Positions 1 through 9,306 of a stretch of DNA of 64,000 nt are shown here, one piece after another; positions within the stretch are counted from its first letter, which is position 1; each line of letters opens with the position of its first letter. This stretch comes from Falsihalocynthiibacter sp042445055. Lineage in GTDB: Bacteria > Pseudomonadota > Alphaproteobacteria > Rhodobacterales > Rhodobacteraceae. The notes beneath the pieces were generated by a model, which made no database searches, was not told where the DNA came from, and worked only from the letters and a program-made list of their open reading frames with translations. The stretch is from the NCBI RefSeq assembly GCF_042445055.1, contig NZ_CP170339.1, positions 310,001 to 374,000 on the forward strand. The letters run 5' to 3'. The position numbers and the translations under genes are program-made.

Positions 1-550
1 ATCGAGCGATTTCAGGCCCAAGCCGCGTCGCGGTTGTTTCCATGACGTGGAGCGACCCAGTCGAGATGTCCACCCATGCCAGCGCTGCTTGATCCCGAAC
101 GACCGAGTAAGCGGCCAGATAGTTGTGCTTGCGCGCCTCAAGTAGGCTCTCTTCGGTAAGAGTTCCCGGTGTCACAAGCCGCACGACATCGCGCTTTACG
201 ATAGCCTTATAGCCTCGTTTTTTGGCTTCGGCGGGGCTCTCCATCTGTTCGCAAACAGCAACACGAAAGCCCTTTCGAATAAGCGTAAGCAAATACCCTT
301 CGGCGCTATGAACGGGCACGCCGCACATAGCGATATCCGCGCCCTCGTGCTTGCCGCGTTTGGTAAGCGCAATATCAAGCGCCGCCGCCGCATCTACTGC
401 ATCGTCAAAAAACATCTCATAGAAGTCGCCCATCCGATAAAACAACAGCGCATTTTGATACTGTGCCTTGAGTTCGAGATACTGGGCCATCATTGGCGTT
501 ACGGTTGCTTTGGCGGTGCTCACTGCTACTTCCTTAGATTTTCTTAACAT
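1..550 (-). CDS. mutS: DNA mismatch repair protein MutS (N-terminal part, cut by window edge)
   Basis: MutS recognises base mismatches and recruits MutL. Only about the first 183 codons are inside the window; the gene runs off the left edge. The N-terminal mismatch-binding domain is clear: VTPMMAQYLELK is followed by FYRMGDFYEMF, which holds the Phe-x-Glu pair that contacts the mismatch in MutS. Two starts are possible: ATG at 550, or GTG at 523 with a better Shine-Dalgarno (AAGGAA, 6 bases upstream) that gives MSTAKATVTPMM. I list the longer form. It is divergent from maeB. Confidence 0.93.
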   Translation of the reverse strand, partial: MLRKSKEVAVSTAKATVTPMMAQYLELKAQYQNALLFYRMGDFYEMFFDDAVDAAAALDIALTKRGKHEGADIAMCGVPVHSAEGYLLTLIRKGFRVAVCEQMESPAEAKKRGYKAIVKRDVVRLVTPGTLTEESLLEARKHNYLAAYSVVRDQAALAWVDISTGSLHVMETTATRLGPEIAR

Positions 551-588
551 GACCTTACAAACCTCGGCGGATTGGTGAAAGCCGAATG

Positions 589-617
589 TTGACCGAGGAC
601 GTGAACTTGTATTGGAT
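589..617 (+). promoter_or_regulatory. candidate promoter for maeB
   Basis: In the mutS/maeB divergent gap, TTGACC (589-594) is followed after 17 bases by TTGGAT (612-617), about 30 bases before the chosen maeB ATG. The -35 is good and the -10 is weak. This is a motif match only. Confidence 0.25.
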
Positions 618-647
618 AAAGGTCTTGCAAAAGGATTTGGCCCAAAA

Positions 648-2909
648 ATGTCCACAAAAATGAAGATCACACCTGAAGAGGCGCTTGCCTATCACATGAA
701 CCCCCGACCGGGAAAATGGGATGTAACGCCCTCGACCCCGATGACCACACAGCGCGATCTTTCGCTCGCTTATTCGCCCGGCGTGGCGGTACCATGCGAG
801 GCGATCGCCGCGAACCCCGAGACCGCGTATGACTATACCAACAAGGGGAATCTCGTCGCTGTTATTTCCAACGGCTCTGCGGTTCTTGGGCTAGGGAACT
901 TGGGCGCACTTGCCTCCAAGCCTGTGATGGAAGGGAAATCCGTTCTGTTCAAACGGTTTGCCGATGTGAACTCGATTGATCTTGAGCTTGATACCGAAGA
1001 CCCCGAGGCCTTTATCAACGCTGTGCGACTCATGGGGCCAAGCTTTGGCGGCATCAATCTCGAGGACATCAAAGCCCCCGAATGCTTCATCATTGAGCAG
1101 CGCCTCAAAGAGGAAATGGATATCCCCGTTTTCCATGACGATCAGCACGGAACAGCCGTTATTTGCGCGGCTGGTTTGATTAACGCCCTCAAGATTTCCG
1201 GCAAGAAAATTGAGGACGTTCGCATCGTTCTAAATGGTGCAGGTGCTGCGGGTATTGCGTGTTTGGAGTTGATCAAGTCCATGGGCGCTCAGCACAATAA
1301 TTGCATCATGTGTGACACAAAAGGCGTGATCTATCAGGGCCGAACCGAGGGTATGAACCAATGGAAATCCGCCCACGCAGCGACGACTGATCTGCGAACG
1401 CTAGAGGAGGCAATGGACGGTGCGGATGTGTTCTTGGGTGTCTCTGCCAAGGGTGCTGTGACACCTGAAATGGTTGCAAGCATGGCCAAAGATCCCGTGA
1501 TTTTCGCCATGGCAAACCCTGATCCGGAAATCACACCAGAAGAGGCCCATGCCGTACGCGAGGATGCGATCGTTGCCACAGGGCGAAGTGATTACCCCAA
1601 TCAGGTGAACAACGTGTTGGGCTTTCCGTATCTTTTCAGAGGCGCGCTGGATATCCATGCCCGCGCGATCAACGACGAAATGAAGATCGCCTGTGCCGAG
1701 GCGCTGGCAGATTTGGCGCGCAAAGAGGTGCCGGACGAGGTGGCAATGGCCTATGGCAGAAAGCTGCAATTCGGACGAGATTACATCATCCCGACACCGT
1801 TTGATCCCCGCCTGATCTATGAAATCCCGCCCGCCGTCGCCAAGGCAGGAATGGATACTGGCGTCGCACGCCGCCCGATTGTTGATATGGCTGGCTATCG
1901 CGAGAGTCTGCACGCGCGCATGGACCCGACGGCGAATATTATTCGCTCAATCAACGCCCGCGCTCGCGCTCGTCAGGCACGTATGATCTTTGCCGAGGGT
2001 GATGATTTGCGTGTGCTGCAAGCGGCAGTGAATTATCAACGGTCTGGAATTGGTAAGGCGCTGGTTGTTGGCCGAGAAGAGGGCGTCAAAGCGCTCCTTG
2101 AAACGGCAGGGATGGGAGATGCCTATGACGAACTCGAAATCGTCAACGCCAAGAACACCCCACACCTCGAGACATACAAAGACTACCTCTATGAGCGTCT
2201 GCAACGAAGCGGCCACGACATCCATGATGTGCACCGTTTGGCATCGCGCGACCGTCACGTGTTCTCGTCGCTGATGTTGGCGCATGGTCACGGCGATGGG
2301 CTTGTGACGGGTGCTACACGCAAATCGGGCCATGTGCTGGGGCTTATTAATCACGTCTTTGACGCGCGTGCCGAGGATGGCGCGGTTGGCGTGACGGCGC
2401 TCTTGCTCAAGGGGCGGGTTGTTCTGATTACTGATACGCTTGTGCACGAATGGCCAGAGCCAGAGGATTTGGCGACGATTGCCGAGCGCGGCGCCGAAGT
2501 GGCGAAAACGCTTGGATTAGAGCCGCGTGTCGCCTTTGTTAGTTTCTCGACCTTCGGGTACCCCGTGTCCGAACGGGCCGAGAAAATGCACAAAGCGCCA
2601 CGTGTTCTTGAGGCCAGAGGCGTTGATTTCGAGTTCGAAGGCGAGATGACTGTCGACGTTGCCCTCAACCCACAGGCCATGGCGAACTATCCGTTTAGTC
2701 GACTTACGGGTCCCGCGAACGTGCTTGTGGTTCCTGCGCGGCATTCCGCGAGCATTTCGGTGAAATTGATGCAGGAGATGGGTGGTGCTACGGTGATTGG
2801 TCCGATTTTGACAGGGGTTGATCAATCCATTCAGATTTGCTCCACGGTTTCGACCTCAAATGATATCTTGAATATGGCCATTCTGGCGGCTTGTAAGGAC
2901 GGAAAATGA
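648..2909 (+). CDS. maeB: NADP-dependent malic enzyme with phosphotransacetylase-like C-terminal domain
   Basis: Decarboxylates malate to pyruvate with reduction of NADP, linking the TCA cycle to gluconeogenesis and NADPH supply. The 753-residue product has the two-part architecture of proteobacterial MaeB: a malic enzyme part (about 1-430, with SLAYSPGVAVPC and FHDDQHGTA near the active site and a GAGAAGIACLEL nucleotide-binding loop) and a phosphotransacetylase-like part (about 430-753) that is usually regulatory, not catalytic. The ATG at 648 is chosen because the protein then begins MSTKMKITPEEAL; AAGGA lies about 12 bases upstream. A TTG at 612 is an alternative. Its stop overlaps the next start by 4 bp. 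Confidence 0.96.
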   Translation: MSTKMKITPEEALAYHMNPRPGKWDVTPSTPMTTQRDLSLAYSPGVAVPCEAIAANPETAYDYTNKGNLVAVISNGSAVLGLGNLGALASKPVMEGKSVLFKRFADVNSIDLELDTEDPEAFINAVRLMGPSFGGINLEDIKAPECFIIEQRLKEEMDIPVFHDDQHGTAVICAAGLINALKISGKKIEDVRIVLNGAGAAGIACLELIKSMGAQHNNCIMCDTKGVIYQGRTEGMNQWKSAHAATTDLRTLEEAMDGADVFLGVSAKGAVTPEMVASMAKDPVIFAMANPDPEITPEEAHAVREDAIVATGRSDYPNQVNNVLGFPYLFRGALDIHARAINDEMKIACAEALADLARKEVPDEVAMAYGRKLQFGRDYIIPTPFDPRLIYEIPPAVAKAGMDTGVARRPIVDMAGYRESLHARMDPTANIIRSINARARARQARMIFAEGDDLRVLQAAVNYQRSGIGKALVVGREEGVKALLETAGMGDAYDELEIVNAKNTPHLETYKDYLYERLQRSGHDIHDVHRLASRDRHVFSSLMLAHGHGDGLVTGATRKSGHVLGLINHVFDARAEDGAVGVTALLLKGRVVLITDTLVHEWPEPEDLATIAERGAEVAKTLGLEPRVAFVSFSTFGYPVSERAEKMHKAPRVLEARGVDFEFEGEMTVDVALNPQAMANYPFSRLTGPANVLVVPARHSASISVKLMQEMGGATVIGPILTGVDQSIQICSTVSTSNDILNMAILAACKDGK

Positions 2910-3781
2910 CGCTCTTTAATCTTGGATCCATCAACGCGGATCATGTGTACCAAGTTCCACATTTCCCCTCTCCGGGGGAAACATTGGCGGCAACGGAATT
3001 TGCTGTCGGCTTGGGCGGAAAGGGTACGAACCAATCCGTCGCTGCGGCGCGTGCTGGTGCAAAAACCTATCATATCGGCGCTGTTGGTCCCGAAGGTGTC
3101 TGGGCGCGCGATAAGCTTGAGGAGTTGGGCGTGGATGTCACTCATGTTTCACAAATTGAAACGCCCACGGGTCATGCGATCATCAATGTTGATAAACAAG
3201 GAGAGAACTCGATCGTCTTGTTTCCTGGTGCGAATTTCGCGATGGAGCAGGCCGATATCGCACGCGCTCTGGATCAGGGTGGCGAGGGTGACACGCTTTT
3301 GCTCCAGAACGAAACCGCGCATCAGGCGTTTGCTGCCAAATATGCGCGAAATCGTGGGATGCAGGTGATCTATTCCGCCGCGCCCTTCTCGATTGAGGCT
3401 GTGAGAGAGGTGCTTCCCTTCGTGACAATGCTCGCGATGAACCAGATTGAGTGCGAGCAGCTTTGTGCCGCATTAGAGACTGATATTGAGCGTCTCGACG
3501 TTTCTGAAACGCTGGTGACTTATGGTGCTGAAGGTGCGGAGTGGCGTGGTGATGGAACGGTGCGCCGTGTCGATAGTTTTAAGGTAAGTGTCGTCGACAC
3601 GACCGCCGCGGGCGATACCTTTGCAGGTTATTTCGCGGCAATGCGTGACCTTGGAGAGGAAGTTCAAACCGCGCTCAAACTGGCCTCGGCAGCGGCAGCG
3701 GTTAAAGTGACACGTGCCGGCGCCGCCGAGGTTATTCCATCGCGCGAAGAGGTCGACGCATTCCTTAGCCGGCGGGCATAG
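2906..3781 (+). CDS. PfkB-family sugar kinase (ribokinase-like)
   Basis: A 291-residue PfkB-fold kinase, closest in pattern to ribokinase, which phosphorylates ribose at O5. Near the N-terminus NLGSINADHVYQV and GLGGKGTNQSVAAARAG match the ribokinase substrate-binding region. Near the C-terminus DTTAAGDTFAGYF holds the catalytic Asp and anion hole of the PfkB signature. The start overlaps the maeB stop (ATGA), so the two are translationally coupled. No ribose transporter or rbs gene is adjacent, so the true sugar or nucleoside substrate is unproven. It converges on msrA with one base between the stops. Confidence 0.85.
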   Translation: MTLFNLGSINADHVYQVPHFPSPGETLAATEFAVGLGGKGTNQSVAAARAGAKTYHIGAVGPEGVWARDKLEELGVDVTHVSQIETPTGHAIINVDKQGENSIVLFPGANFAMEQADIARALDQGGEGDTLLLQNETAHQAFAAKYARNRGMQVIYSAAPFSIEAVREVLPFVTMLAMNQIECEQLCAALETDIERLDVSETLVTYGAEGAEWRGDGTVRRVDSFKVSVVDTTAAGDTFAGYFAAMRDLGEEVQTALKLASAAAAVKVTRAGAAEVIPSREEVDAFLSRRA

Positions 3782-3782
3782 C

Positions 3783-4445
3783 CTATTTAACAAATGGCGC
3801 GTCGTTTCCCCAAAGGGCGCGCACACGATCATCGCGGCCGCATGCCTTGCGATACTTGGCGTATGCGGTTGCTTTGGTCACGGGGCCAAAACGGGTGATA
3901 ACGCGCTTGCCGCTCTTGTAATAGTTCTGGTGCCCAGCTTCGGCCCGATAGAACGTCGCTTCCTTGAGGATCGGCGTCACAATTTTCTGGCCTAGCTCCT
4001 TCTGAGCGGCCGCGATTGCTGCCGATGCATTTTGCGCTTGGGCATTGTTAGAGACGAATATCGCGGTGCGATAACTTGCGCCCCTATCACAGAATTGACC
4101 GCCAGCGTCGGTCACATCCACCGAGCGCAGAAACAGATCAAGCAATGCTCGTTCACTGACGACTGCGCTGTCATAGGTGATCTTTACGGCTTCGTAATGA
4201 CCTGTGCCACCGCCGGACACCTGCTTATACGTTGGGTTTCTGACATTCCCACCCGTATATCCAGAGACCACATCCTGAACGCCTTTAACGGATTCAAAAT
4301 CAGCCTCGACACACCAGAAACAGCCGCCCGCAACCACAAGGGACTTGGTCGGACCGGCCTTTGCTTCGCCGCAGTTCAGGATTAATCCCAACACAAGCGC
4401 GATCGACAGGGAAATAGACTTCAGACTGTAGGTAAGCGGGATCAT
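3783..4445 (-). CDS. msrA: exported peptide-methionine (S)-S-oxide reductase
   Basis: Reduces methionine-S-sulfoxide in oxidised proteins. The catalytic motif GCFWC is present, with the nucleophilic Cys at about residue 42, followed by GYTGG and the family's GHYEAVKITYD stretch. The 220-residue product starts with a hydrophobic segment ending in EAKA, a likely signal peptidase I site. This predicts periplasmic repair, unlike cytoplasmic MsrA. The residue before Cys25 is Asn, which does not fit a lipobox. The gene is divergent from the class IV aminotransferase. Confidence 0.93.
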   Translation of the reverse strand: MIPLTYSLKSISLSIALVLGLILNCGEAKAGPTKSLVVAGGCFWCVEADFESVKGVQDVVSGYTGGNVRNPTYKQVSGGGTGHYEAVKITYDSAVVSERALLDLFLRSVDVTDAGGQFCDRGASYRTAIFVSNNAQAQNASAAIAAAQKELGQKIVTPILKEATFYRAEAGHQNYYKSGKRVITRFGPVTKATAYAKYRKACGRDDRVRALWGNDAPFVK

Positions 4446-4587
4446 GGCAATACTCCGTTTTCTTGACCATTCGGCGAACGGAGCTTTGATGCAATCCCCT
4501 GAAACAGGATGTCACGCAACCTTGAGCGTTTTTTACCGCTTGGCGAGGATGGAATTGAACTCTAGTTTGGCGCCGAAGGAGACTACC

Positions 4588-5490
4588 ATGACTGACAAAA
4601 TCTCGACCCACCAAGCCGCCGAAGATCAACGCAACGAGAGTATTCTGATCTATGTGAACGGAGAATTACTACCGCGTGAGAAGGCTGTGGTGAGCGTTTA
4701 CGACGCTGGGTTCATGCTTGGGGACGGGATTTGGGAAGGTCTGCGTCTGTATGATGGGCGCTGGGCGTTTCTGGATGAGCATATGGACCGCTTGTTCGAA
4801 GCATCGCGCGCGATTGATCTGGATATCGGCATGGATCGTCAAGGCGTGATTGACGCTTTGGAAAAGACGCGCGCCGCAAATAACATGACAACGGATGCCC
4901 ACGCACGCTTGATGATTACGCGAGGCGTAAAGCAGCGGCCGTTCCAGCATCCGAGCCTTTCGGTGACTGGACCAAGCTTTGTTATCATTATGGAGCACTC
5001 AACGCCAAGCATGGCGCGCCCCATTCGTCTTGCGACCGTTCCGCATCAGCGCGGATTGCCAATGACGCAGGATCCGAAACTCAACAGCCACTCCAAGCTG
5101 AACTGTATTCTTGCGTGCATCGCAGCCGAGAAGGCAGGCGCAGACGAGGCGCTTATGCTGGACGTGCATGGGTTCGTTAATACGACGAATGCGTGCAACT
5201 TCTTTATTGTTCGCAAGGGCGCTGTTTGGACCAGTACGGGCGATTACTGCATGAACGGCATCACCCGTCAGAAAGTGATCGACGTATGCCGTGCCGATGG
5301 CATTGAAGTGCATGAGCGTAACTACTCGCTGGTTGATACCTATGGTGCGGATGAGGCGTTTCTAACAGGAACCTTTGGCGCACAGACACCCGTAAGCGAA
5401 ATCGACGGTCGCCAGATCGGTACTGGCGAGATGGGGCCTGTTACCCAACATATTCGCGGATTGTACAAGGCGCTGGTCGAGAAAAGCTAA
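4588..5490 (+). CDS. class IV PLP-dependent aminotransferase (branched-chain / D-amino acid aminotransferase-like)
   Basis: Fold-type IV transaminase, 300 residues. The ATG at 4588 has AAGGAG 7 bases upstream and gives MTDKISTHQAAED; an upstream ATG at 4444 lies inside the msrA promoter region and is not used. VYDAGFMLGDGIWEGLRLY is the typical N-terminal motif and the Lys of NSHSKLNC is the likely Schiff-base residue. Where D-amino acid and branched-chain aminotransferases carry V-x-E-G-x-x-S-N, this protein reads GFVNTTNACNFF, so the Glu that contacts the PLP pyridine nitrogen appears to be Thr. It shares its stop/start (TAATG) with the sulfotransferase-like gene. The substrate is unknown. 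Confidence 0.85.
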   Translation: MTDKISTHQAAEDQRNESILIYVNGELLPREKAVVSVYDAGFMLGDGIWEGLRLYDGRWAFLDEHMDRLFEASRAIDLDIGMDRQGVIDALEKTRAANNMTTDAHARLMITRGVKQRPFQHPSLSVTGPSFVIIMEHSTPSMARPIRLATVPHQRGLPMTQDPKLNSHSKLNCILACIAAEKAGADEALMLDVHGFVNTTNACNFFIVRKGAVWTSTGDYCMNGITRQKVIDVCRADGIEVHERNYSLVDTYGADEAFLTGTFGAQTPVSEIDGRQIGTGEMGPVTQHIRGLYKALVEKS

Positions 5491-6212
5491 TGAGAATTGC
5501 GATGTGGTCGGGGCCGCGAAATCTTTCGACGGCGATGATGTATTGTTTCGGTGCGCGCACCGATTGCGCGGTGGTTGACGAGCCGTTCTATGGGGCGTAC
5601 CTGAAGCAAACGGGTCTGGTGCACCCCATGGGCGACGAGATCATGGCGCAAATGGAAACTGATCCGGATGCCGTTGTCGCGCAGATAATGGGCAGCATTC
5701 CCGACGGCAAACCGCACTTTTATCAAAAGCATATGTGTCACCACATGATCGAAGGCTTTGACCGCAACTGGGTGGTAGAATGCAAGAACGTGTTTCTGCT
5801 GCGCCACCCCGCGCGGGTCGTTGCGAGCTATGCAGTAAAGCGAGAAGAGCCATCCTTGGCGGATCTGGGCTTTGCACAGCAGGCGGAGATTTTTGAACAG
5901 GTGGTTGCCATTGGCCAAGAGCCGATTGTGATCGACAGTTATGATATTCGGCAGAACCCTGAGGGTATGATAGACGCGCTCTGCCGCGCGCTTGATATTC
6001 CGTTTGCGCCAGAAATGCTTCGATGGTCAGCGGGGGGACATCCCCAAGACGGCATATGGGCCGATCATTGGTATGGGGCTGTTCACAAGAGTACCGGATT
6101 TGCCGGCCCAGAGGGTGAGCTGCCCAAAGTAGAGGGAGATCTTGGCCGCGTTGTCGAAGAGGCTATGCCCTACTACGACGCGCTCGCGGCCAAGAAGATT
6201 TCCGTTACTTAA
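5490..6212 (+). CDS. sulfotransferase-like P-loop protein paired with aminotransferase
   Basis: A 240-residue protein with a sulfotransferase fold signature. WSGPRNLSTAMMYCF at the N-terminus resembles the 5'-phosphosulfate-binding loop of PAPS-dependent enzymes, and NVFLLRHPARVVASYA resembles the 3'-phosphate-binding strand. It starts on the last base of the aminotransferase stop codon, so the two are made together. In plants, branched-chain-aminotransferase-like proteins fuse a related N-terminal domain to a class IV aminotransferase, which supports a common task. The reaction is unknown. The 3' end overlaps the argG stop by 8 bp, convergently. Confidence 0.75.
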   Translation: MRIAMWSGPRNLSTAMMYCFGARTDCAVVDEPFYGAYLKQTGLVHPMGDEIMAQMETDPDAVVAQIMGSIPDGKPHFYQKHMCHHMIEGFDRNWVVECKNVFLLRHPARVVASYAVKREEPSLADLGFAQQAEIFEQVVAIGQEPIVIDSYDIRQNPEGMIDALCRALDIPFAPEMLRWSAGGHPQDGIWADHWYGAVHKSTGFAGPEGELPKVEGDLGRVVEEAMPYYDALAAKKISVT

Positions 6213-7440
6213 CGCGGCGGTTACGCATCGCAATAAGTTTGAGACGCAGTGCCTGAAGCTGAATAAAGCCCGCTGCGTCTTTTTGATCATAGGCGCCGGC
6301 ATCTTCTTCGAAGGTCACGTGGCTCTCGGAATAGAGGCTGTGATCAGACCAACGTCCAACAGTGCGCGCCAAACCTTTGTAGAGTTTCAAGCGAACGGTA
6401 CCTGTCACATGCTCTTGCGAGGCATCAATCGCCGCCTGTAGCATTTCGCGCTCAGGTGAGAACCAGAAGCCGTTATAGATAAGCTCTGCGTACTTTGGCA
6501 TCAGCTCGTCTTTTAGGTGCATCGCGCCACGGTCCATCGTGATCGATTCAATCCCGCGGTGCGCCTCAAGCAGAAGCGTTCCGCCTGGAGTTTCGTAGAT
6601 ACCGCGTGACTTCATGCCGACGAAGCGACCCTCAACAAGATCAAGACGCCCACAGCCATGCTTGCCGCCCAATTCATTAAGCTTGGTCAGGATGGTCGCG
6701 GGGGACATTGCTTCGCCATCAATCGCAACGGCATCGCCCTTTTCAAAGGTGATGTCGACGAATTCAGGTGTGTTCGGCGCATCCTCGGGGTGAACCGTGC
6801 GCTGATAGACATAGTCGGGTGCGTCAATCGCGGGGTCCTCAAGGACTTTGCCTTCTGATGACGTGTGCAACAAGTTCGCATCAACCGAGAATGGCGCTTC
6901 GCCGCGTTTGTCCTTGGCGATCGGGATTTGATGAGCCTCTGCGAACTCAATCAGCTTGGTGCGGCTCTGGAGGTCCCACTCACGCCAAGGCGCAATTACA
7001 ACGATCTCTGGGTTCAGGGCATATGCCGCCAATTCGAAACGAACCTGATCATTGCCTTTGCCTGTTGCACCATGCGCAACTGCATCGGCACCAGTTTTCT
7101 CGGCGATCTCAACAAGGCGCTTGGAGATTAGCGGGCGGGCAATCGACGTGCCGAGAAGATACAGACCTTCGTATTGCGCATTCGCGCGGAACATCGGGAA
7201 CACAAAGTCGCGAACGAATTCTTCACGCAGGTCTTCGATGAAAATGTTCTCTGGCTTTACGCCAAGAAGTTCGGCCTTTTTGCGTGCTGGCTCAAGTTCT
7301 TCTCCTTGGCCCAAATCGGCGGTGAAAGTGACGACTTCGCAACCGTATTCAATCTCGAGCCATTTCAGAATAATGGAGGTATCAAGACCCCCCGAATAGG
7401 CCAGAACAACTTTCTTTGGTGCGGATTTTGGCGCAGACAT
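6205..7440 (-). CDS. argG: argininosuccinate synthase
   Basis: Condenses citrulline and aspartate with ATP to argininosuccinate, the penultimate step of arginine synthesis. The N-terminal ATP pyrophosphatase loop AYSGGLDTSIIL is present, as is GATGKGNDQVRFE, typical of the family. Length 411 residues is normal. The start at 7440 gives MSAPKSAPKKVVLAYSGG; in-frame upstream extensions to 7515 carry no family sequence. argJ, another arginine gene, is 24 kb away, so the pathway is dispersed. Confidence 0.97.
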   Translation of the reverse strand: MSAPKSAPKKVVLAYSGGLDTSIILKWLEIEYGCEVVTFTADLGQGEELEPARKKAELLGVKPENIFIEDLREEFVRDFVFPMFRANAQYEGLYLLGTSIARPLISKRLVEIAEKTGADAVAHGATGKGNDQVRFELAAYALNPEIVVIAPWREWDLQSRTKLIEFAEAHQIPIAKDKRGEAPFSVDANLLHTSSEGKVLEDPAIDAPDYVYQRTVHPEDAPNTPEFVDITFEKGDAVAIDGEAMSPATILTKLNELGGKHGCGRLDLVEGRFVGMKSRGIYETPGGTLLLEAHRGIESITMDRGAMHLKDELMPKYAELIYNGFWFSPEREMLQAAIDASQEHVTGTVRLKLYKGLARTVGRWSDHSLYSESHVTFEEDAGAYDQKDAAGFIQLQALRLKLIAMRNRRVK

Positions 7441-7585
7441 GAGCTTCTCCAATGTAGGTATCGCGGTGGCGTTACAGGGTTTTGAACCTTGGGGCAAGTG
7501 TTCCGAAGATTTCACGTCGATCTGTTTACGATATGTTCCAAAGTTGGCGCTTGTTCTGGGGATAAACTTGGGTCAAACCTTGTGA

Positions 7586-8833
7586 ATGAGCGATTTTTGC
7601 GAAAATGCCCGACATGCCACCACCGCGTTGCGCGCGCTTTTCCCCGCGACTCCCTTGCAGCGGAACGACCACCTTTCGGCGAAGTATGACGCGGATATTT
7701 GGCTAAAGCGCGAAGACCTAAGCCCGGTGCGGAGTTATAAAATCCGCGGTGCGTTTCATGCGATGTCCAAGGAGCTTTCTAAGAACCCAGAGCAGAAGCT
7801 TTTTGTCTGTGCCAGCGCGGGAAATCATGCGCAGGGGGTTGCATATGTTTGTCAGCATTTCGGGGTACAGGGCGTGATCTTTATGCCCGTCACCACGCCC
7901 CAACAGAAAATCCAAAAGACCAAGATATTCGGGCGTGATTCCATTGAGGTGCGTCTGGTTGGCGACTATTTCGACGAAACGCTCGCAGCTTCGCAATCCT
8001 ATTGCAAAGAGGCAAACGGACATTTCCTTGCGCCTTTTGATGATCTGGACGTGATCGAGGGGCAGGCCAGCGTTGCCGTCGAAATGATCGAAGAGTTGGG
8101 CCGCTCGCCAGATATGGTGATCTTGCCCGTAGGCGGCGGTGGTCTGTCGGCGGGGATCAAACAGTATATGGAGATCGAAGCGCCCGAAACGGACTTGCGC
8201 TACGTAGAGCCAACCGGCGCGCGCAGCTTGGCTGCGGCTGTCAAAAATGGTGCTCCAGTGACGCTTAATGAGGTTGATAACTTCGTGGACGGCGCTTCCG
8301 TCGCGCGGATAGGCGAGCTCAATTTTTCGGCGCTTTCGGATGTTGCGCCAGATAAGATTTTTGCGTGCCCAGAGGATCGGATATGCACCACGATCCTTGA
8401 GATGTTGAACGTCGAGGGTGTGGTTCTTGAGCCTGCTGGCGCGCTTTCTGTGGACGCGTTGGGGGATGTGAAATCTGAAATCCGTGGCAAAACAGTCGTT
8501 TGCGTTACCTCTGGCGGGAATTTTGATTTTGAGCGGCTTCCCGAAGTCAAAGAGCGTGCGCAGCGATATCTTGGACTCAAGAAGTATTTCATTCTCAGGC
8601 TTCCGCAACGCCCCGGCGCGTTGAAGGGTTTTCTGTCGATGCTCGGCCCAGACGATGACATCGCGCGGTTTGAGTACCTCAAGAAGTCTGCCCGTAACTT
8701 CGGTACTGTTTTGATCGGTATTGAAACGCAAAATGCCGAGAATTTTACGGAACTGTTTGGCAAACTTGAGGACGCAGGCTTCGCTTATCGCGATATTACC
8801 TCCGACCAAACGCTGTCTGAGTTCCTTGTTTAA
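7586..8833 (+). CDS. ilvA: threonine ammonia-lyase (threonine dehydratase)
   Basis: PLP enzyme that deaminates threonine to 2-oxobutyrate, the first step of isoleucine synthesis. The PLP lysine lies in SPVRSYKIRGA, the phosphate-binding Gly loop is LPVGGGGLSAG, and the C-terminal 90 residues (from about 325) form one ACT-like regulatory domain, including KKYFILRLPQRPGAL. Length 415 residues fits the short, single-ACT form. The stop overlaps the stop of the Hpt gene on the other strand. Confidence 0.94.
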   Translation: MSDFCENARHATTALRALFPATPLQRNDHLSAKYDADIWLKREDLSPVRSYKIRGAFHAMSKELSKNPEQKLFVCASAGNHAQGVAYVCQHFGVQGVIFMPVTTPQQKIQKTKIFGRDSIEVRLVGDYFDETLAASQSYCKEANGHFLAPFDDLDVIEGQASVAVEMIEELGRSPDMVILPVGGGGLSAGIKQYMEIEAPETDLRYVEPTGARSLAAAVKNGAPVTLNEVDNFVDGASVARIGELNFSALSDVAPDKIFACPEDRICTTILEMLNVEGVVLEPAGALSVDALGDVKSEIRGKTVVCVTSGGNFDFERLPEVKERAQRYLGLKKYFILRLPQRPGALKGFLSMLGPDDDIARFEYLKKSARNFGTVLIGIETQNAENFTELFGKLEDAGFAYRDITSDQTLSEFLV

Positions 8834-9156
8834 AGCTTGATATTTTCCTGCGCGGCAAAGGTGCTCTTGGACTGCTCATAGATCGCGAGTAACTCGTTCA
8901 ACCCTCTTGCATCGAGTTGGCCCACGGCCGCCGCGCGCTCTCCCTGCTGACAGGCCTGCGCCATCTGTGCAAAGCCGAGATTAAGCGCGCTTCCCTTTAG
9001 AAAATGCATGTTTTCCTCTAGTTCCGCAGGGTCGGGATTTGCGGCCAGCCGTCTGATTAGCTCATCAACTTCTTCCAGAAAGAGCTCGGCAACCTCCAGA
9101 AAATCTTCTGCGCCGACTTCTTCTCGAAGTTCATTTACGCGATCCCAGTCGATCAT
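8830..9156 (-). CDS. Hpt-domain phosphotransfer protein
   Basis: A 108-residue single-domain histidine phosphotransfer protein. The phosphoacceptor is probably His51 in ENMHFLKGSALNLG, followed by the helix typical of Hpt domains. It should carry phosphate between a hybrid kinase and a receiver. It is divergent from the receiver-phosphatase gene at 9307, which suggests they share a relay. No kinase is nearby. The 3' end overlaps the ilvA stop convergently. Confidence 0.85.
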   Translation of the reverse strand: MIDWDRVNELREEVGAEDFLEVAELFLEEVDELIRRLAANPDPAELEENMHFLKGSALNLGFAQMAQACQQGERAAAVGQLDARGLNELLAIYEQSKSTFAAQENIKL

Positions 9157-9306
9157 GTTTACCTTTGGCCTCTTGTGATGTTCCGACTTCGATATTGCTA
9201 GCGATGGAGTCTTAACAAACGATAACTATATAGAATTTTCACCTTCACCGGATGTTAAGTGTTTGTGGACAATACCAGAAACAGTATCCGAGGAGCTGTC
9301 TGAATA

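Noticed and set aside
7718..8809. A 363-codon open frame on the minus strand opposite ilvA
   Set aside because: Shadow of ilvA with no start signal or domain.
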